NCBI GenBank assembly: GCA_002633005.1
Contig: NMRA01000680.1
Coordinates: 11,913 to 75,912 of the forward strand
Source of the DNA: Phoronis australis
Taxonomy: Eukaryota; Phoronida; Phoronidae
Length of the DNA stretch: 64,000 nucleotides
Direction: 5' to 3'
Below the pieces are notes generated by a model, which saw only the letters and a program-made list of their open reading frames with translations, made no database searches and was not told the origin of the DNA. Every line of letters starts with the position of its first letter. The stretch's first letter is position 1. Shown piece by piece: positions 1 to 12,554 of this stretch. The position numbers and the translations under genes were made by a program.

Positions 1-594
1 AAAGCTTAAATACCCGTGACTGCGTGTGGGAAATTGCGATTGCGTGCGCTGAAGTCCATATTTTCAAAGTACAATTACACCACTGTTTAAAGTTGAAAAG
101 TGAGTTATTTTGTCATCTTTCTATAGAAAAAGCTTTATTCTCTCTGATGAAATCATCTGTTTTCTTTTAAATGAAACTTAACTCCTGATATTAGTCCGGG
201 AAAAGAGACCAAAAACGGCGGTTAAGCTAGTTGTCCCTTCCTGGTTATCTCTTCCTGATGTTGCCTGTATTAATCATGTTAAGTAGGGCCATTTGTTCTT
301 CGGCAATACTAGGAATGCATTTACTGCGTCTCGAGAAACCCGAACATTGAGAAAAAATATACGTACACGTCTAATGCTATAATCCTACTGAGTTTCAGCC
401 GTGTTCGTCAAAAATAAGGGCTTCTATCAGCATTTGAATATGAAATTGAAAACAAAATGGCAGCCAACAAATGAACACTGTTATCAGAAAATCCCAAATA
501 ATTCGAAAAGTAGATGTCCTAGCAAAAAGTGTAAAACATCTTCTGAAAGCCCGCTCAAATAAAATTAAAAAAATACATTGTAAAATAATCAAAT

Positions 595-700
595 CCAGCC
601 TTGCGTTCAATAAGGAATTCAAAGCGCTTCGAAGCGCTTCAATGTGCTATTGAATGATGTGCTTTCCGCGAGCGCTTTCCAAAAATTTAACATGGCCAAT
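595..700 (+). repeat. Palindrome-bearing repeat, left copy
   Basis: This copy contains GCCTTGCGTTCAAT, the perfect 18-base palindrome AAGCGCTTCGAAGCGCTT and TGTGCTATTGAATGA, followed by a GCG-rich end. The same order occurs inverted at 5453-5535. It may be an end of a larger element or a dispersed repeat. Confidence 0.6.
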
Positions 701-2329
701 GCCAATAGTATTTTGCCTTACTGCTGGAAGATTTCATTGATGACACAGAACAAGAAGTTTTACAACACTCTCTTCCTTCCTTTATGCATCTATAACCAGT
801 TGCCTTATTTAATTCTTAGAATTTACTTGACTTTTTAAAGTATACCTCAAGAACTTATTAAAATTTCACGATTTCCTTGTCTTTGACGAACATTCTGTAT
901 ATCGTTCCAACAACGCATAATACGTACATGTAGAGTCTACTGCTAGGTTCAACTTCAGACTCACTACATCCACATAACACCTGGCGGACATTCACAAAAT
1001 GATCTTTCAAAACACCAGAGTGTATATTTCGAAACTGTGTTGTTAAAGCTATCATTCATGCAGTACCAATATGGTAAGTAACCAAAACTCACCCAATATC
1101 TCGTTAAATGATAGTTAATGGAATGAAATCACCATATCTAAATATAATGTCTTGATAAAATAAACAAAATTCATCTGAAAACATATTACATGTACATATG
1201 TATTTCAGAAACGAAGCCATCAGAATCTCAAACCATGCAAACAATTAACGAAAATACGGTTCTGGGCATATCTTAGGAATTTTCCCTAAAATACACCCAT
1301 AAGCGTACTTTTGGTGAGGTTGTTTTCGGGTACTCCCAATAGAGCTAAATATATTAATTACTCTGCGCGTGTAAGCGCAGAGTACTGTTGTTCCTGGGTT
1401 ATTTGTTTACTATGTGCGATTGAGTTTGAATTTTAAGTTTTCAGGTCATTTGGAGCACCCATGGGCTCATTAGGTGCATTTTTCTTCTGAAAGTTTGACC
1501 AATTCATTCATCTTATATTCTGATGTGCTTAAAGTATAACATCTGTGATTTTTAGCAGTAACCACAATTTTAATCGATTTAACAATTATTCCCTCATCGG
1601 GGCTCATAATGCACCGGAAGAGGTCAATTAGTGGAATGGTCATCAAAAAATTGATATGTAATTTCTCCTATATTTTTAAAGAATTCCTTTTCATATTGGT
1701 AAACGGGTTGCTGTCAGTAACTTCCCATAATAATTCCAGTAATACGCACGCGCAGAGTCCGTTATTGTCCCGCCGTGACAATAATCTTTCTAGTTGATAT
1801 TGTGATTTTATAGCGCAGTTGTTTTTTTATTTTAGATGCTGCTGTGAGAGTTATTGGGGAGAAGGGGAAGACTCCACTAGAATTGAGAATTACGTGCCAC
1901 AGCACTTTACCATTGTTTTCAGGGCTCATTTCCGTATGACACGGTCTAGTTTTGAGGTAAAGACATTGGACTTGACGCCAAGAAATATTACTGAGATTTA
2001 TAAAACACTGTTTCTCGCGACTTTTCTGGAACAGAGTGAAAACTAATTCACACCCTTCATTTTTTTAATTGTTTAAGTAGATTTTTAATACAACTTACAT
2101 TTACATGTACAATTATGCATATATTGGAGTAAACTAGGCATTGTCAATATTTGAAGTAATTATCCACGAAATGATAAAAAGCCCATAAAACATTTGAAAA
2201 TTTACTTAAAACAATTGCTTTCGATACTAATAGAACCGTCCATTCCTTAACAGTGTCTTTATACTGGTTTGTTTCTTTTTACCTGGTGAAAATGGACTGC
2301 ATAACTTCATACATTTTATCTTATCAGGT

Positions 2330-4461
2330 TCCCTCCATCACACAGTCAGGACGGTTTGTCATGCATTGTCATCATTGATGAATGTCTTCATAAAGTTTCC
2401 AAGTACCAGAAGGGAGCAATTCAGCAGGCGCTGTGGCTTTCCTGGTGTTGGAGGGGCCGTGGACGCAACTCACAGGCCTGTGCCAGCTCCAAAGTCTGAA
2501 CACGGAAGGTTATTTATCAACAGCATTACGGCGTTTTCCCGTTGCTCCCAAACAACAAGTTTGGAAGAACACCTTTGTTGCCAATATCTTAGCCGACTGA
2601 TTAACTTCATTCGGGCATTTATGGTTGGAGGGTCAGCTCTTTTGTTCGATAATTGCTCTAATCTCCAATAAGATCATATCTAACTTCACCGCTGCTAAAA
2701 ATAACAGTTAAGTTATATCGTGTTTGAACATAAACCAATAACATTTCTGAAATCCTCGTCAAATCATGTTTAGTTTTTAAATTGACAAAATTGCCCAACT
2801 ACCACCGAAGTTACGACAATGTATTCTTTGCGAAAGTACCAATTCGCTGTGGGTTTCATTGCTTTCACACGTGGTCTGTAATAAGCCTGGTAGATAATTG
2901 GCCTGTCTGTTATCATACCAGACAAATGACCGTGCTTGGCAGTTACCAAAGAAGCTAGATGTTATCACACGCTCCCAAACCTCTACGTCTGGTAGAGTCA
3001 CTGAACGGAAAAACGCCGTCATGGCACGTCCTGTCAAGTATGATACTTCACGTTGTGGTGGATCACACATTGAAGTTTGTCAGAATAAATATTGATTAGG
3101 TAGTTAGTAAGAATAAATCCATTTTAAGTTGTCCAAAATTTGTGCATATGTGCTTTTGAATCATGGGTCAAATTTAAAGGCAAAATCTATTTTTAAATGG
3201 TGTTTACAACTTTGGGTTCTGGGGTCAAAGTACTCTAGAAATTCTAGAAAATTATGAGAACAAACTGTAACAGCGAATGATATGATTGGAAATGATCATG
3301 TGGTTTTTATTAACCAATCACTAAAAAAGTGGAATATTATAATATGGGCTTAAGTCAAAAAGAAATTCAGATGAGCTATAGTAGTTGAAGCATAAAGACT
3401 TGCTACAGTGTACACAGAGGGAATACGACAGAGCCATCTCGTGGAAGATTCTAGAAAGGATCTTGGCAAGGGCAAGGGTTAACGAACAGGAAGTTAACTA
3501 AGAGCTTGTCACTTGCATCGTGGGTAGTAGCATACTACCTGAAGTGTTGCGACACCAGCCAGAGACTGTGACCAGCAAGAAGAATCGCGGGTAGAAAAAA
3601 TTGCGGCCTGCAAGTGTTGCATCACCAGAAACTGTGACCAGCAAGTACACTGTCACAATACAGTGTGTGTAGTTCAAAGATTCACCAACAGGACAATCAT
3701 CCAACAAGTGGAGAGTCCTAGCTTGGATTGCAGATAAGACATTTGATTGTTTTGGTTGATTAATTGAAGTAATCTTTAACGAGGACGCTAGCGCAGTTAC
3801 TCTTCTTTATAGTTGATCACTTAATTAACAACATGTTTCACTTGTCTAATTAGGAGTTTTTATATAATAAATTAATTACTGGATTTGTTTATTCACTCTC
3901 CATCTACGCATAATCTCAAAGCATAGCTACCTTTTAAACAAACCCGCAGTCAATCGTCTGAAAAAGTTCATTGACATAAGTACTGGATAGCCAGGATCAG
4001 TGCATAATGCCAGGGTGTACAAGAACAGTCCTGTGTCAAGAATTGTAGAGGAACTCCATACTGAGTATCACTTACTGGGTGATTCAGCATACTTACCCTT
4101 TGTCTGACTATTTGTTGACACCCTTCACGGATGATTTCCACACCAGGATGAAGTGAATTAAAAGTTCAGCAAAGCTCACTCGTCAACCCGTGTTGAAGTA
4201 GAACGAGCCATTGGGCGTTTGAAGTGCAAGCTCAGAAGACTAAAGTATTTAGATATGCTTTTGGAAGATCATATTCCACAAGTTATTGCTTCTTTTTGCG
4301 TACTTCACAATTTCTTAATAGAATGCCAGGGAACTGAAGACAACGATATTGATCTCATGGGTAATGCGGGTCAGATGGTGGATATGGAGCATTATGTAAG
4401 GTGTGATACTGAACAAAGGTTAGGTGACCGGAAGCGCATGGAAATTGCCCTCAGTCTGTGA
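2330..4461 (+). pseudogene. PIF/Harbinger (HARBI1-like) transposase pseudogene
   Basis: Two blocks of a DDE_Tnp_4 transposase are readable. The first (about 2350-2550) has FIKFPST, GFPGVGGAVDATH and PAPKSEHGRLFIN, covering the first catalytic aspartate. The second (about 3987-4461) has PGSVHNARVYKNSP, HLLGDSAYLP with the second aspartate, a shifted YLLTPFTDDF block, then SSTRVEVERAIGRLK with the catalytic glutamate and IASFCVLHNFL. At least two frameshifts and a stop break the second block. About 1.4 kb of unrelated sequence separates the two blocks. The enzyme family cuts and pastes DNA at TWA-type targets; this copy cannot be functional. Confidence 0.8.
2672..3985. other. Sequence splitting the Harbinger pseudogene
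   Basis: No coding signal is visible in this stretch. Around 3540-3640 a short segment recurs in tandem form (GTGTTGC.ACACCAG...GACTGTGACCAGCAAG and a second copy). An AT-rich stretch at about 3830-3900 could belong to an LTR or other insertion, but no clear termini or target duplication were found. Confidence 0.4.
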
Positions 4462-4480
4462 TGACTCAAATTAATTCATG

Positions 4481-4481
<1 letters not shown>

Positions 4482-4551
<70 letters not shown>

Positions 4552-4552
4552 T
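4482..4552 (+). repeat. (CA)n microsatellite with TA tail
   Basis: An uninterrupted run of CA dinucleotides ends in a short (TA)n, directly after the Harbinger transposase stop codon. Confidence 0.97.
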
Positions 4553-5452
4553 GTCTAAGTAATACAACATTATGTGCACGGGTGATGAAGTTAATTTTTT
4601 GCTTTCTGTTTATTACACACCTCAACTAAAATTTGGAAATTTGTATCACTCGTCCGTGTGTACATTGCTTTTGGTTTATTTAAATTGTGTTGCAAACCGA
4701 TGGAAAGCTATTTCATTCCCCTTTACAACAATAGCACAATTTGTCAATAAAGTGTTGATATGCTCAGAAACTTTGCTGCCAAAGAGGGCTTCATCTCAAA
4801 GTGAATGCTGCAAATTTCCCTGATTTTGCAAGCACCACTGATTACAATCTAAATACAGTAAAGTACTCCGGGACGAAACTATGCAGCCAGTAGCAATCCC
4901 TATTTTTCAAAGTATGGGCCTAAATTCATTTTCCAAAACACAAGCCTCTTGGAAAGAAACACTTTTTAATTATGTAAAACAAACAGGAATGAAGTTTAAA
5001 AATAATTAAACACATTAAACTACAAATGAAATAGGGCGCCGATAATTCGAAATAATTTATGCCACAAATATTCGAATTTTTTTGTTGTTTTATGCAACGT
5101 GTAACGCCATAAGCAAAACCTCTGGGAAATTTCATCAAAATATCAAGGCGAATAGTTAGGCTGTCGACGGAGAGTTAACTGCTCACTCACACGCAAAATG
5201 TTACAAAACATACGACCAAAAGCCGACGAAAGGTAATTTACTTTGTAATATACTTGTAGGACTTCTTGTAGTTGCACGTAATGCAGAGTTGTAAAACGTA
5301 AGGAAATTTATTCTAAAATTTAAATATGTAAAAGTAAAATTTCCAAAATCCCAAAAGAAATGTGAATACTAAAAGAAAACACTCAGGCCTACTTGTCTAA
5401 CATGTTTGTTTTGTTGGCAATGCAGCTTGAAAAGCTATTGAAAAAAATGAAA

Positions 5453-5535
5453 TCACTTTCCGCAAGCGCGTCGTTCAATAGCACAATCTCGCGAAGCGCT
5501 TCGAAGCGCTTGCCGCATTGAACGCAAGGCAGTAT
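5453..5535 (-). repeat. Palindrome-bearing repeat, right copy (inverted)
   Basis: On the minus strand it reads GCCTTGCGTTCAAT, then AAGCGCTTCGAAGCGCTT, then TGTGCTATTGAACGACGCG, matching the copy at 595-700. The two copies are inverted and flank the Harbinger transposase remnant. Confidence 0.6.
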
Positions 5536-8500
5536 TTTACGTTGCTGACAGTGTTTGATGTATTTGACTTTTGCCTGCTTTTGGCGTACTTTCCCATTTT
5601 TGTTTTTTCCCGCTTTACCGCCACGCCAACAAAATTCCCGCTTTCTGGCACAGAGCGAAATTGACATATTATCATACAATTTCACAAATTCCCACACGAC
5701 ATAGCCCTACTTTCGTGTTTTACTGAACTGAAAAAAACGGGTCGTTTCGTGTTTTTTTGCCTCACCAGCAATAATATTAACAATTTTGTTGGGCACTTTT
5801 GGGTGTTACGTTTCCCGTTTGACTAAACACGCTAACAGGACGTTTTTATGTGTTTAGGTGAACATGTCATCTTGCGTTTTGACTTAGACCCAGATGTCCC
5901 GTTTTTTATCCAGAAGTCCCACTTTACAAAGTTGATGATGTCACGGCATTCATTGTTTATGTGTCTGTAGAGACAGGGTTATGTGTCAGGAGTAGTTTGA
6001 CACAGTTCTTAGTTTAATGAGTTTTATTCTATTGTTCTGTTTGCGTACTAGCAGATAGCAGTTGATTGACACTACCCATAAGGTCAGGGCAGTGATGATG
6101 TATTTTTGCAATGCATCTAAAGTGACTTAAAAGCTCCGTGATGGGCTGGGTGTTCCTGTTTTTGTTTTAATCCATCTATACAAACACGTATCACTACAAT
6201 AAAAAGTACTTACTTCTTTACTTAGTAGGAGACATTCTTGAAGATTCTAGTATTAGATTAGTGATTAATGTAGCCCGGAACATTGGAGAGCCCAGTACAT
6301 GTTTGTAGAATGATTGTGTAGATTCCAGAACATTCTAGAGTGTGCTTGAATTAGGGAAAAATTCCAAAACATTCTAAGAAACTATAAATGTCCACGCACG
6401 CGTTAGTTGAGTTCAGTTGTAGTTGAAAGTAAGTTAAATTCAGCTGAAGTTATACATGTAGTTGCAGTGAAGAGAATCAGCAATTACAGCGATAGTCAAT
6501 AGAGAGCCAACTATAGAGATAGCAGGTTATTGGATCAACAAGTGTAACAGTTGATGGGCGAGTCTCACAAGATCGTCACAATTAAGCCGAGGCTTCGAAG
6601 CACTGGCTGAAGCATAGAAAATACACTGCGTCGGACGTTTTGTTTGAGTAGACTTGTGAACGTACGTTCGAGACTAATTAAGTCATAAACTGGAACCAAT
6701 CTTCAATCTATCGTAACGCCGAAAGCTATTAGCACCGGTCAGCAACAACCTGCGCCCACACATCCGCGGGCAAAAACGTGACCGTATACTTATTAAAATC
6801 GTGCTCTTGTTTCGTCTCAAATATGTGCTCTAATATGTGTAGCTGTTGTTTTAATTGCGGTAACAGAGATTCCGTGACACCGTTTTAGATGATGGTGATG
6901 ACGATTTGATGTGTTGTAGAAACGGAGATGTATTAGAGAAACATGTTTTCAAGGAGGAAGTGTTACCAAAAACTAAACTCACTCAGGTATCCAACAGTAC
7001 TTATATAGTGTTTAAAACTAGGAAGAAAATCAATGGAATTTCTGGTAAAATTACGCAAGAAAATTGTCCATGACTTTTGGCTGCCTGCTTGAACGTATGA
7101 TTTGTTTGAATTTAGGTAGAATGACATTTTGTCCGACTGCTTTTTAAATATACTGTACATTTTTGTAAGAATTATATAGTGTCTTTTTCCACATTGCAAC
7201 AAAAACCTAGAAACAGACATTTCTACTTTCATAGCATTTCGATACTCAATTTGCCATAAACGTACAAAATACATTTCACATTTTTATTTTCAAGCATTCA
7301 TTCAGCAAACGCAATATCACAATTCAACAATATTAACCGTGTAAGTACAAAAATCACATTTAGATACCATTTATCCCCTGCACGTGCCCAGAGACCAGTT
7401 ATTTCGTACATGTATATGTATGTATGAGTGAAAACATTGCTCAGTAAAATTAGACTCCCATGGTGTCCAAATTTCACGCAGTTCTAACGATCTAATGTGA
7501 TGATGTTGCGAATTATATTTTTCAGTAATAAGTTTTTTTTCAAGTAGTTATTAAAAACATTCAAATTGAGCTTATTTTATTTTTTTGTTGATAATAAAAC
7601 TTCAGGTTAAGTACCTTGTTTTCTTGATTCCAAAAAGTGCTTTCAACTAAATGAAATCGGAGTCGTATTTGCTCACAATAGGCTGTCAATATCGTGCCAA
7701 AAAGATCACGTCACACAACAATGTAAAATAGTGTTCGATCGTCTCACGTTCGTTTTATAAAAGATTAAGGAATCAGAATTGACATAATTAATTTCGAACA
7801 ACTAACCATTTTACTATTTTGATCGTTCTATCCGATTCTGAGGTGACAGATTGACTCTTGTTTTTTTCAAAAAAGGCAAAATATCGATTTTGATCAAGTT
7901 ATTCATAAAATCGGATGAACTTTAACAGCTAAACCTTTGAAGACGACATTCCGTGTTATTTAAAAACATGGCAAAAGACTTATTTAAATACTTTTATCTC
8001 ATCACAGCAATTCTCTGAGCATTACAAAAACGTGAAAAATTGACATAATTCAAGAAAATTGGCTGAACACCACTTTAAACCAGAGAACAAAAAACACTTT
8101 CGAAGGTCTTTGTTTTGTATTTTGAGCATATTACAGTGTTGCGTTGTCATGGAAAATGCGTGTTTTAATTGAAGTTAAACTAAAATAACATTTGGCGAGA
8201 ACTCAAAAGCTGCTTCGAGATAACCAAATGTGTACAGGTGAGTGTCAACTCAGACCCATATTTAAGTTTGATTCTTGTGCAAAGTAATTTAGCAGGGATG
8301 TTTTGTTTTTAATACGTATATTATACGTAATGTGAAGCACAACATAGTAGAAAAGGGTATTGGAATTTGAATACATTGTATGTCTCTATGACCTCTTCGA
8401 GGTTTTACGCCATCTACATGTAGTTTGAAAATTCAATGCATTTTCAAACCTCCCTGATCTATTAAAGATAACTTTTTCAAATTCTCATATACTGGTATCA

Positions 8501-9157
8501 ATGATAATCTGTTTGTGAAACGTGTTACGGAAGTTGATTCCCGTGACTCTTTACGATTTCACATGCGCGAAGGCCTAAATCTAGTTACAAAGCTAGTCAT
8601 GATTGCAAAGCTGCTGGGGATTGAACGCATCTTCTTTCTTCGTCGCTTTTCACAAATCAAACCTTTTAAGCTCCTGCAGAGGCAACAGAACACATTGCGA
8701 CCCACAATCGGCACTGCTTTCCGTACACCTCCGTCGCCATTTCCGGGCAATTACCTTTTACGTTACTTTATTCATGAATGTGAACGGCTCACATTTGGGA
8801 AACGGCAAAATTCTCAGCAGTGGAAATTCCTGTCTCGGCCTGTTGAGCCGATCCTTCGCTTGAGTCACATGAAGAATCCCCTTGGAGACACTGAGGAGTG
8901 TGGTTCTTGATTGTATTGTATGCGCGTTTGGCTGGAACAGAAGGAAGTTACTACAAGTTTAACTCTACATTAAAATGAACTGGTCAGCTACTTTGAAACC
9001 GGCCTCCGTGGCCTATCGATTTATGCGCAAGCATGAAAGATACCATCCCATAATATCCACGTGTTTATGGCATAATTTAAGAACAAGGTGCTATTTTATT
9101 TTCAAGCTCAACAATGCCCTCACATGTGCGTCTTTCATGACAAGAGATTTTGTACCA

Positions 9158-9880
9158 GTCTTTACCCCATACGCGTTGAATCAGTCGAGGGAAATACGGA
9201 CATGTAATAATGTTTCCCGTATTCACCTCCCGCATTACTTCAACAGTGACCTCTGACATGGAAAGTTCAAGATGTAGGTCAACGTCGACTCGACGTCGGT
9301 AGCCAATTCGATCATCAAACTTTCGGAAAATTGTTTAAAGTAATGCAACTGCCACAGTGTGAGTAACACTCAACACGCAAACAGGTCTCATTCGTAACAT
9401 CCGGAACAGGACTGTTAATTATATGACAGTTCTGTCTCAGTTTTCAATTGCTGAATAAGACGTCGTCTGAAATTCAGGAGCCGATTCCTCGGTAACTACA
9501 AAATATGAAATTTGTTGATATTTAACTATTTTCAGGAGATGTTACAAGTTCAATGCACAGTTACCGCTGCTTTCATCTTGGTTACCTGTTTTCAAATAAT
9601 AAATCGCTACATTTAAAACTGTAACTACTAAAGAAAACTTGCAACCTAACGCGCAAGTACATACATATAGGATGTGATCCGCCACGTGAACAGTCTCGAA
9701 AGGAGTATTTGCAAAATCTGGCGAAAAACTGAAAGAAACTTAGGAATTTGATGAGTATGGGTTAAGTAAAAAACGTTCATCGATTGATGTAGATGAAGTA
9801 ATATTCCACTCGACATCATGCAGCAGAATAATGTATCGTGGGATATTACTTCATCAACACCACTATCGGTACGTTTTGTG

Positions 9881-9884
<4 letters not shown>
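9158..9884 (+). repeat. 730-bp dispersed repeat, copy 1
   Basis: It begins GTCTTTACCCCATACGCGTT and runs collinear with 15621-16354, sharing long blocks such as TTCAACAGTGACCTCTGACA and GGAAAGTTCAA. Its 3' end folds into a hairpin: AAAACGTTCATCGAT...GAAGTAATATTCCACTCGAC (from about 9768) pairs with the complementary stretch ending ACGTTTTGTGTAT. A (CA)n tract starts immediately afterwards. Confidence 0.85.
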
Positions 9885-9947
<63 letters not shown>

Positions 9948-9951
9948 ACAC
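9885..9951 (+). repeat. (CA)n microsatellite
   Basis: A nearly pure CA repeat directly abuts the hairpin end of the 730-bp repeat copy 1. Confidence 0.97.
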
Positions 9952-10647
9952 ATAAATATGTATACATAAACATATACATATACATGTATGCCTGATCTAC
10001 GATGAGTTTCAGTTACCCACAGACACTAAATAGTTTTGGATAAGAATTACTATCGACGATGTTTTTTAAAGCATTTTATTGATATAAAAATCTAAAAACA
10101 CCTAGGTGTAAAAGAACTAAACCGCGACAAGATCGGAAAGTGAGGTTCGATATGCTGTCCTTGACACACGTGTGTTCATAAATTGTTGTTTCCAAACTTT
10201 CTGTCAGTAATGTCGTAAAAACCTTATTCAAACGAATTCTTTATTTTAAATTTATTGAGCTAGCTATCCAGATAGGCCTAGTCACACTTCAGAATCCTAC
10301 TCTCGTCTCAGGTTGTTGACATGGGCAAAACCTCTCGGAAACTACGGAAAAATCCCGAGGCTTTGTTTTCTGACATGAACCCTAAAAACGATCTTTTCGC
10401 CGAAAAACTCGACGTGTCTAAATCTTTTAAGCACATGACGGAAGTTTTGTAAAATCACGCTTGATCAATGTAAAGTAAACACAGTTACTTTTTGTTAATA
10501 GTTTTATTTTAAACCTGACAATTTTAAATAGCTTTGGCAACAAACGCAGAAGTTGGAAGCTAATATATAGTGTTTGAAGTTGAAACATTTAAATTAAAAA
10601 AATGTTCATAAATCACACAGTCAGCAGGTCTTCCTCGCGCGTGAGTA

Positions 10648-11043
10648 TCAAACTGACCTTGAGACAAGCTTGTCAGGTCTCACCGCGTGATACTGTATGT
10701 GGAGTTGGGTTCGTCGCCGGTTGAATGAACGTAGATATGGAATTCGTCGCCGAAGATACTGTAGACCCGTTAAGAAGTTGTTTGCATGTCCTTCCCTCTG
10801 GGAGTACGTACATGTGTTTGAATGGTTAAGGTCGCAGTCGACGAACCGGCTTGACCCGCCGGTTGTTAAACCCACGAGGCATTTTTCACTTTCGGCTAAT
10901 TTTGTTAATTTGGCTTCATGAATGTTAAAAGAAAAATCTGTCCCATCTATTTTTAACTTGTACAATGAACGGTCTCTTTTTATTACAGTTGCGACAGCGG
11001 ATTTGACAACCATAACCTTGTCTCGTTCACGGAATTCCGGCAT
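10648..11043 (-). other. Unassigned open frame, possibly transposon-derived
   Basis: This 131-codon frame on the minus strand starts MPEFRERDKVMVVKSA, continues IKRDRSLYKLKIDGTDFSF and ends rich in arginine. The short beta-rich first half looks like a small barrel domain of the kind found near the end of retroelement pol proteins, but no catalytic motif is visible and I do not recognise the family. It is 3' of the receptor membrane exon, so it could in principle be part of the cytoplasmic region; no splice sites support that. Confidence 0.2.
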
Positions 11044-12035
11044 TGTTTGGTTGTTGGTATCAATGTTTTGCAGAGGATGAAATGTAAGTCGTTCGGATTG
11101 CTATTTTGCACTAATTTGTGATTCGCCCATTTAATATAAATAACTACGTACTCGGCGTTTATATAGATTATGGACAACAGATTCGCAACTACGACATTTT
11201 CTTGCATAATATCACACAGTTGGTGCCACTTTCCTAAATTACCAGTTTCAGTTTCCGGTCACGTAACCGATTTTATTAAACCAAAATAAAATAGCTCGAA
11301 AACGTTGCCTCGGAAGTGTAAATACGCCCTTGGACAAAATTTAAATAATTTAACAATAGAAAAGCATGGATAACGGTCGTCATAATTTAAAGTTTTTGGA
11401 ACAAGCTCCAGATTGACACGCAGTCATAAATTGAATTTGTCACTAAACTCAGCGTAATGTAAACGCGACTTAAGTGGATGCCTTGGAACAACAAGGAACG
11501 TGATAATGCTTGGTGTACCTTAAATATGCATATCCATAACTTCCACGAGTTTTAAGTATACAAACTGATGTATCGAATCGAAGAGTTCAAATCCAAAACT
11601 GAGTGTCTTCGATTACAGCCCTCTAAACAACTTATTTTTTGCCGTGCGGTTTAGTGAAGCAGCACAGATGTCAAGTGAGTGGCAGCCAAAATAGGAGATG
11701 CGTCAGCTCTTCGTGAGATAGAATGTAGGCAATAATCGTGGGTCGATTCTTTCGAAAAACGTGAGTCCATCTTCTACCCCCCCTCATCGATATCAATGCC
11801 GGGGTGGTGGCCTTTCAGTTATCACCAGGGGTTCATTTCGTAGACACAAGCAACTCTTTAAAAACGCCAAACAACGCAATTACGTACAGCTTTCCAAGTA
11901 AGCTCGCTTACCCTAACAGAATGACGGCCACTTAAGTGATTGATCGATAAGTTTGGATGTTGAGTTATGGGTTAGGATCCACTATAAGTTCTTTAAGCAA
12001 ATATTTCTCACAAAAAAGGATCGGCGAAATTCTTG

Positions 12036-12273
12036 TACACGCGCGCACCGAGGCTAAAAGTGGAGGGCTCTAACTTTTTAGAATATGGACCTTTTAGTAA
12101 AATTCACACGGTACATTCGAAGCTATAAATTGTGGATTTGCCTTTTTAGTGGACTTTTGTCTCGTTTCCACTTTTGTTCGGAGTGTTTGTTTCTCCGAGG
12201 CGCCTCTTTTTACCCACTTCGGCAAATATGAGGGCTTGTTCGAGCTCCCCGATCACCCCTAAGTGCGCGTATG
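12036..12273 (+). mobile_element. Short inverted-repeat element, GCGCGCAC family, copy 1
   Basis: The outer ends read ACACGCGCGCACCGAGGCT and, inverted, AAGTGCGCGT. The internal part TTTTAGTGGACTTTTGTCTCG and CTTTTTACCCACTT is shared with copies at 19557, 32674 and 49620. It is short, without coding sequence, and fits a MITE. Confidence 0.7.
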
Positions 12274-12425
12274 TTACATCGACAGCACTCTCGGTCGTAA
12301 TAGACGTATATACTACTTCACTTTGTGTGTACCTTGCTCATAAAGCATTCAAAATGCTGCTGAAAATAATCTGCCGTTATTTACATGAAAGATAGGTGAA
12401 CAATAGCTGGGTGGTTTGTACTTAC

Positions 12426-12554
12426 CATCATCCGACACTGTCTGAGCCACACCTTGCCCACTGTGGTGAGCATGACACACGTAAAGAGCAATTGCCCATG
12501 TGAAAAGGCACACACAGACTATAACGGCAACTGCAACCACTGTAGAAGTCATGC
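12426..12554 (-). CDS. Exon: transmembrane helix and start of the cytoplasmic tail
   Basis: This 129-nt exon (43 codons, phase 1 to 1) encodes a strongly hydrophobic segment, STVVAVAVIVCVCLFTWAIA, followed by LYVCHAHHSGQ and a polar tail. The acceptor is TGTTCTTTATGTAG and the donor is GATG|GTAAGT. The hydrophobic run is about 20-25 residues, right for one membrane span. The inner side has histidines (HAHH) instead of a clear arginine/lysine stop-transfer cluster, which is somewhat unusual. Cysteines in and just after the helix could be palmitoylation sites (inference). The phase-1 donor shows that the cytoplasmic region continues in further exons, none recognised in the 12.4 kb to the left. 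Confidence 0.82.

Larger units (their letters stand above)
1..12425. other. Region 3' of the last recognised receptor exon
   Basis: No receptor exon could be identified here, although the membrane exon ends in a phase-1 donor. The region holds the Harbinger remnant, the palindrome repeats, a (CA)n tract at 4482, the first copy of the 730-bp direct repeat (9158-9884), a possible transposon-derived frame at 10648-11043 and one terminal-inverted-repeat element (12036-12273). At 5540-9150 I see only AT-rich non-coding sequence; a stretch around 6240-6880 has some LTR-like look but no defined ends. Confidence 0.6.

Noticed and set aside
858-1055. Minus-strand frame with LKDHFVNVRQVLCGCSE, faintly like a kinase alpha-C/beta-4 region, in the place where a receptor kinase domain would lie.
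   Set aside because: No glycine loop, VAIK, HRD or DFG motif and no fitting splice sites; the similarity is too short to call a kinase.
6240-6880. A solo LTR.
   Set aside because: The stretch looks LTR-like in places, but no TG...CA ends, target duplication or second copy could be defined.
9646-9951. 101-codon minus-strand frame beginning with a long run of Cys-Val.
   Set aside because: It is the translation of a (CA)n microsatellite and part of the 730-bp repeat.
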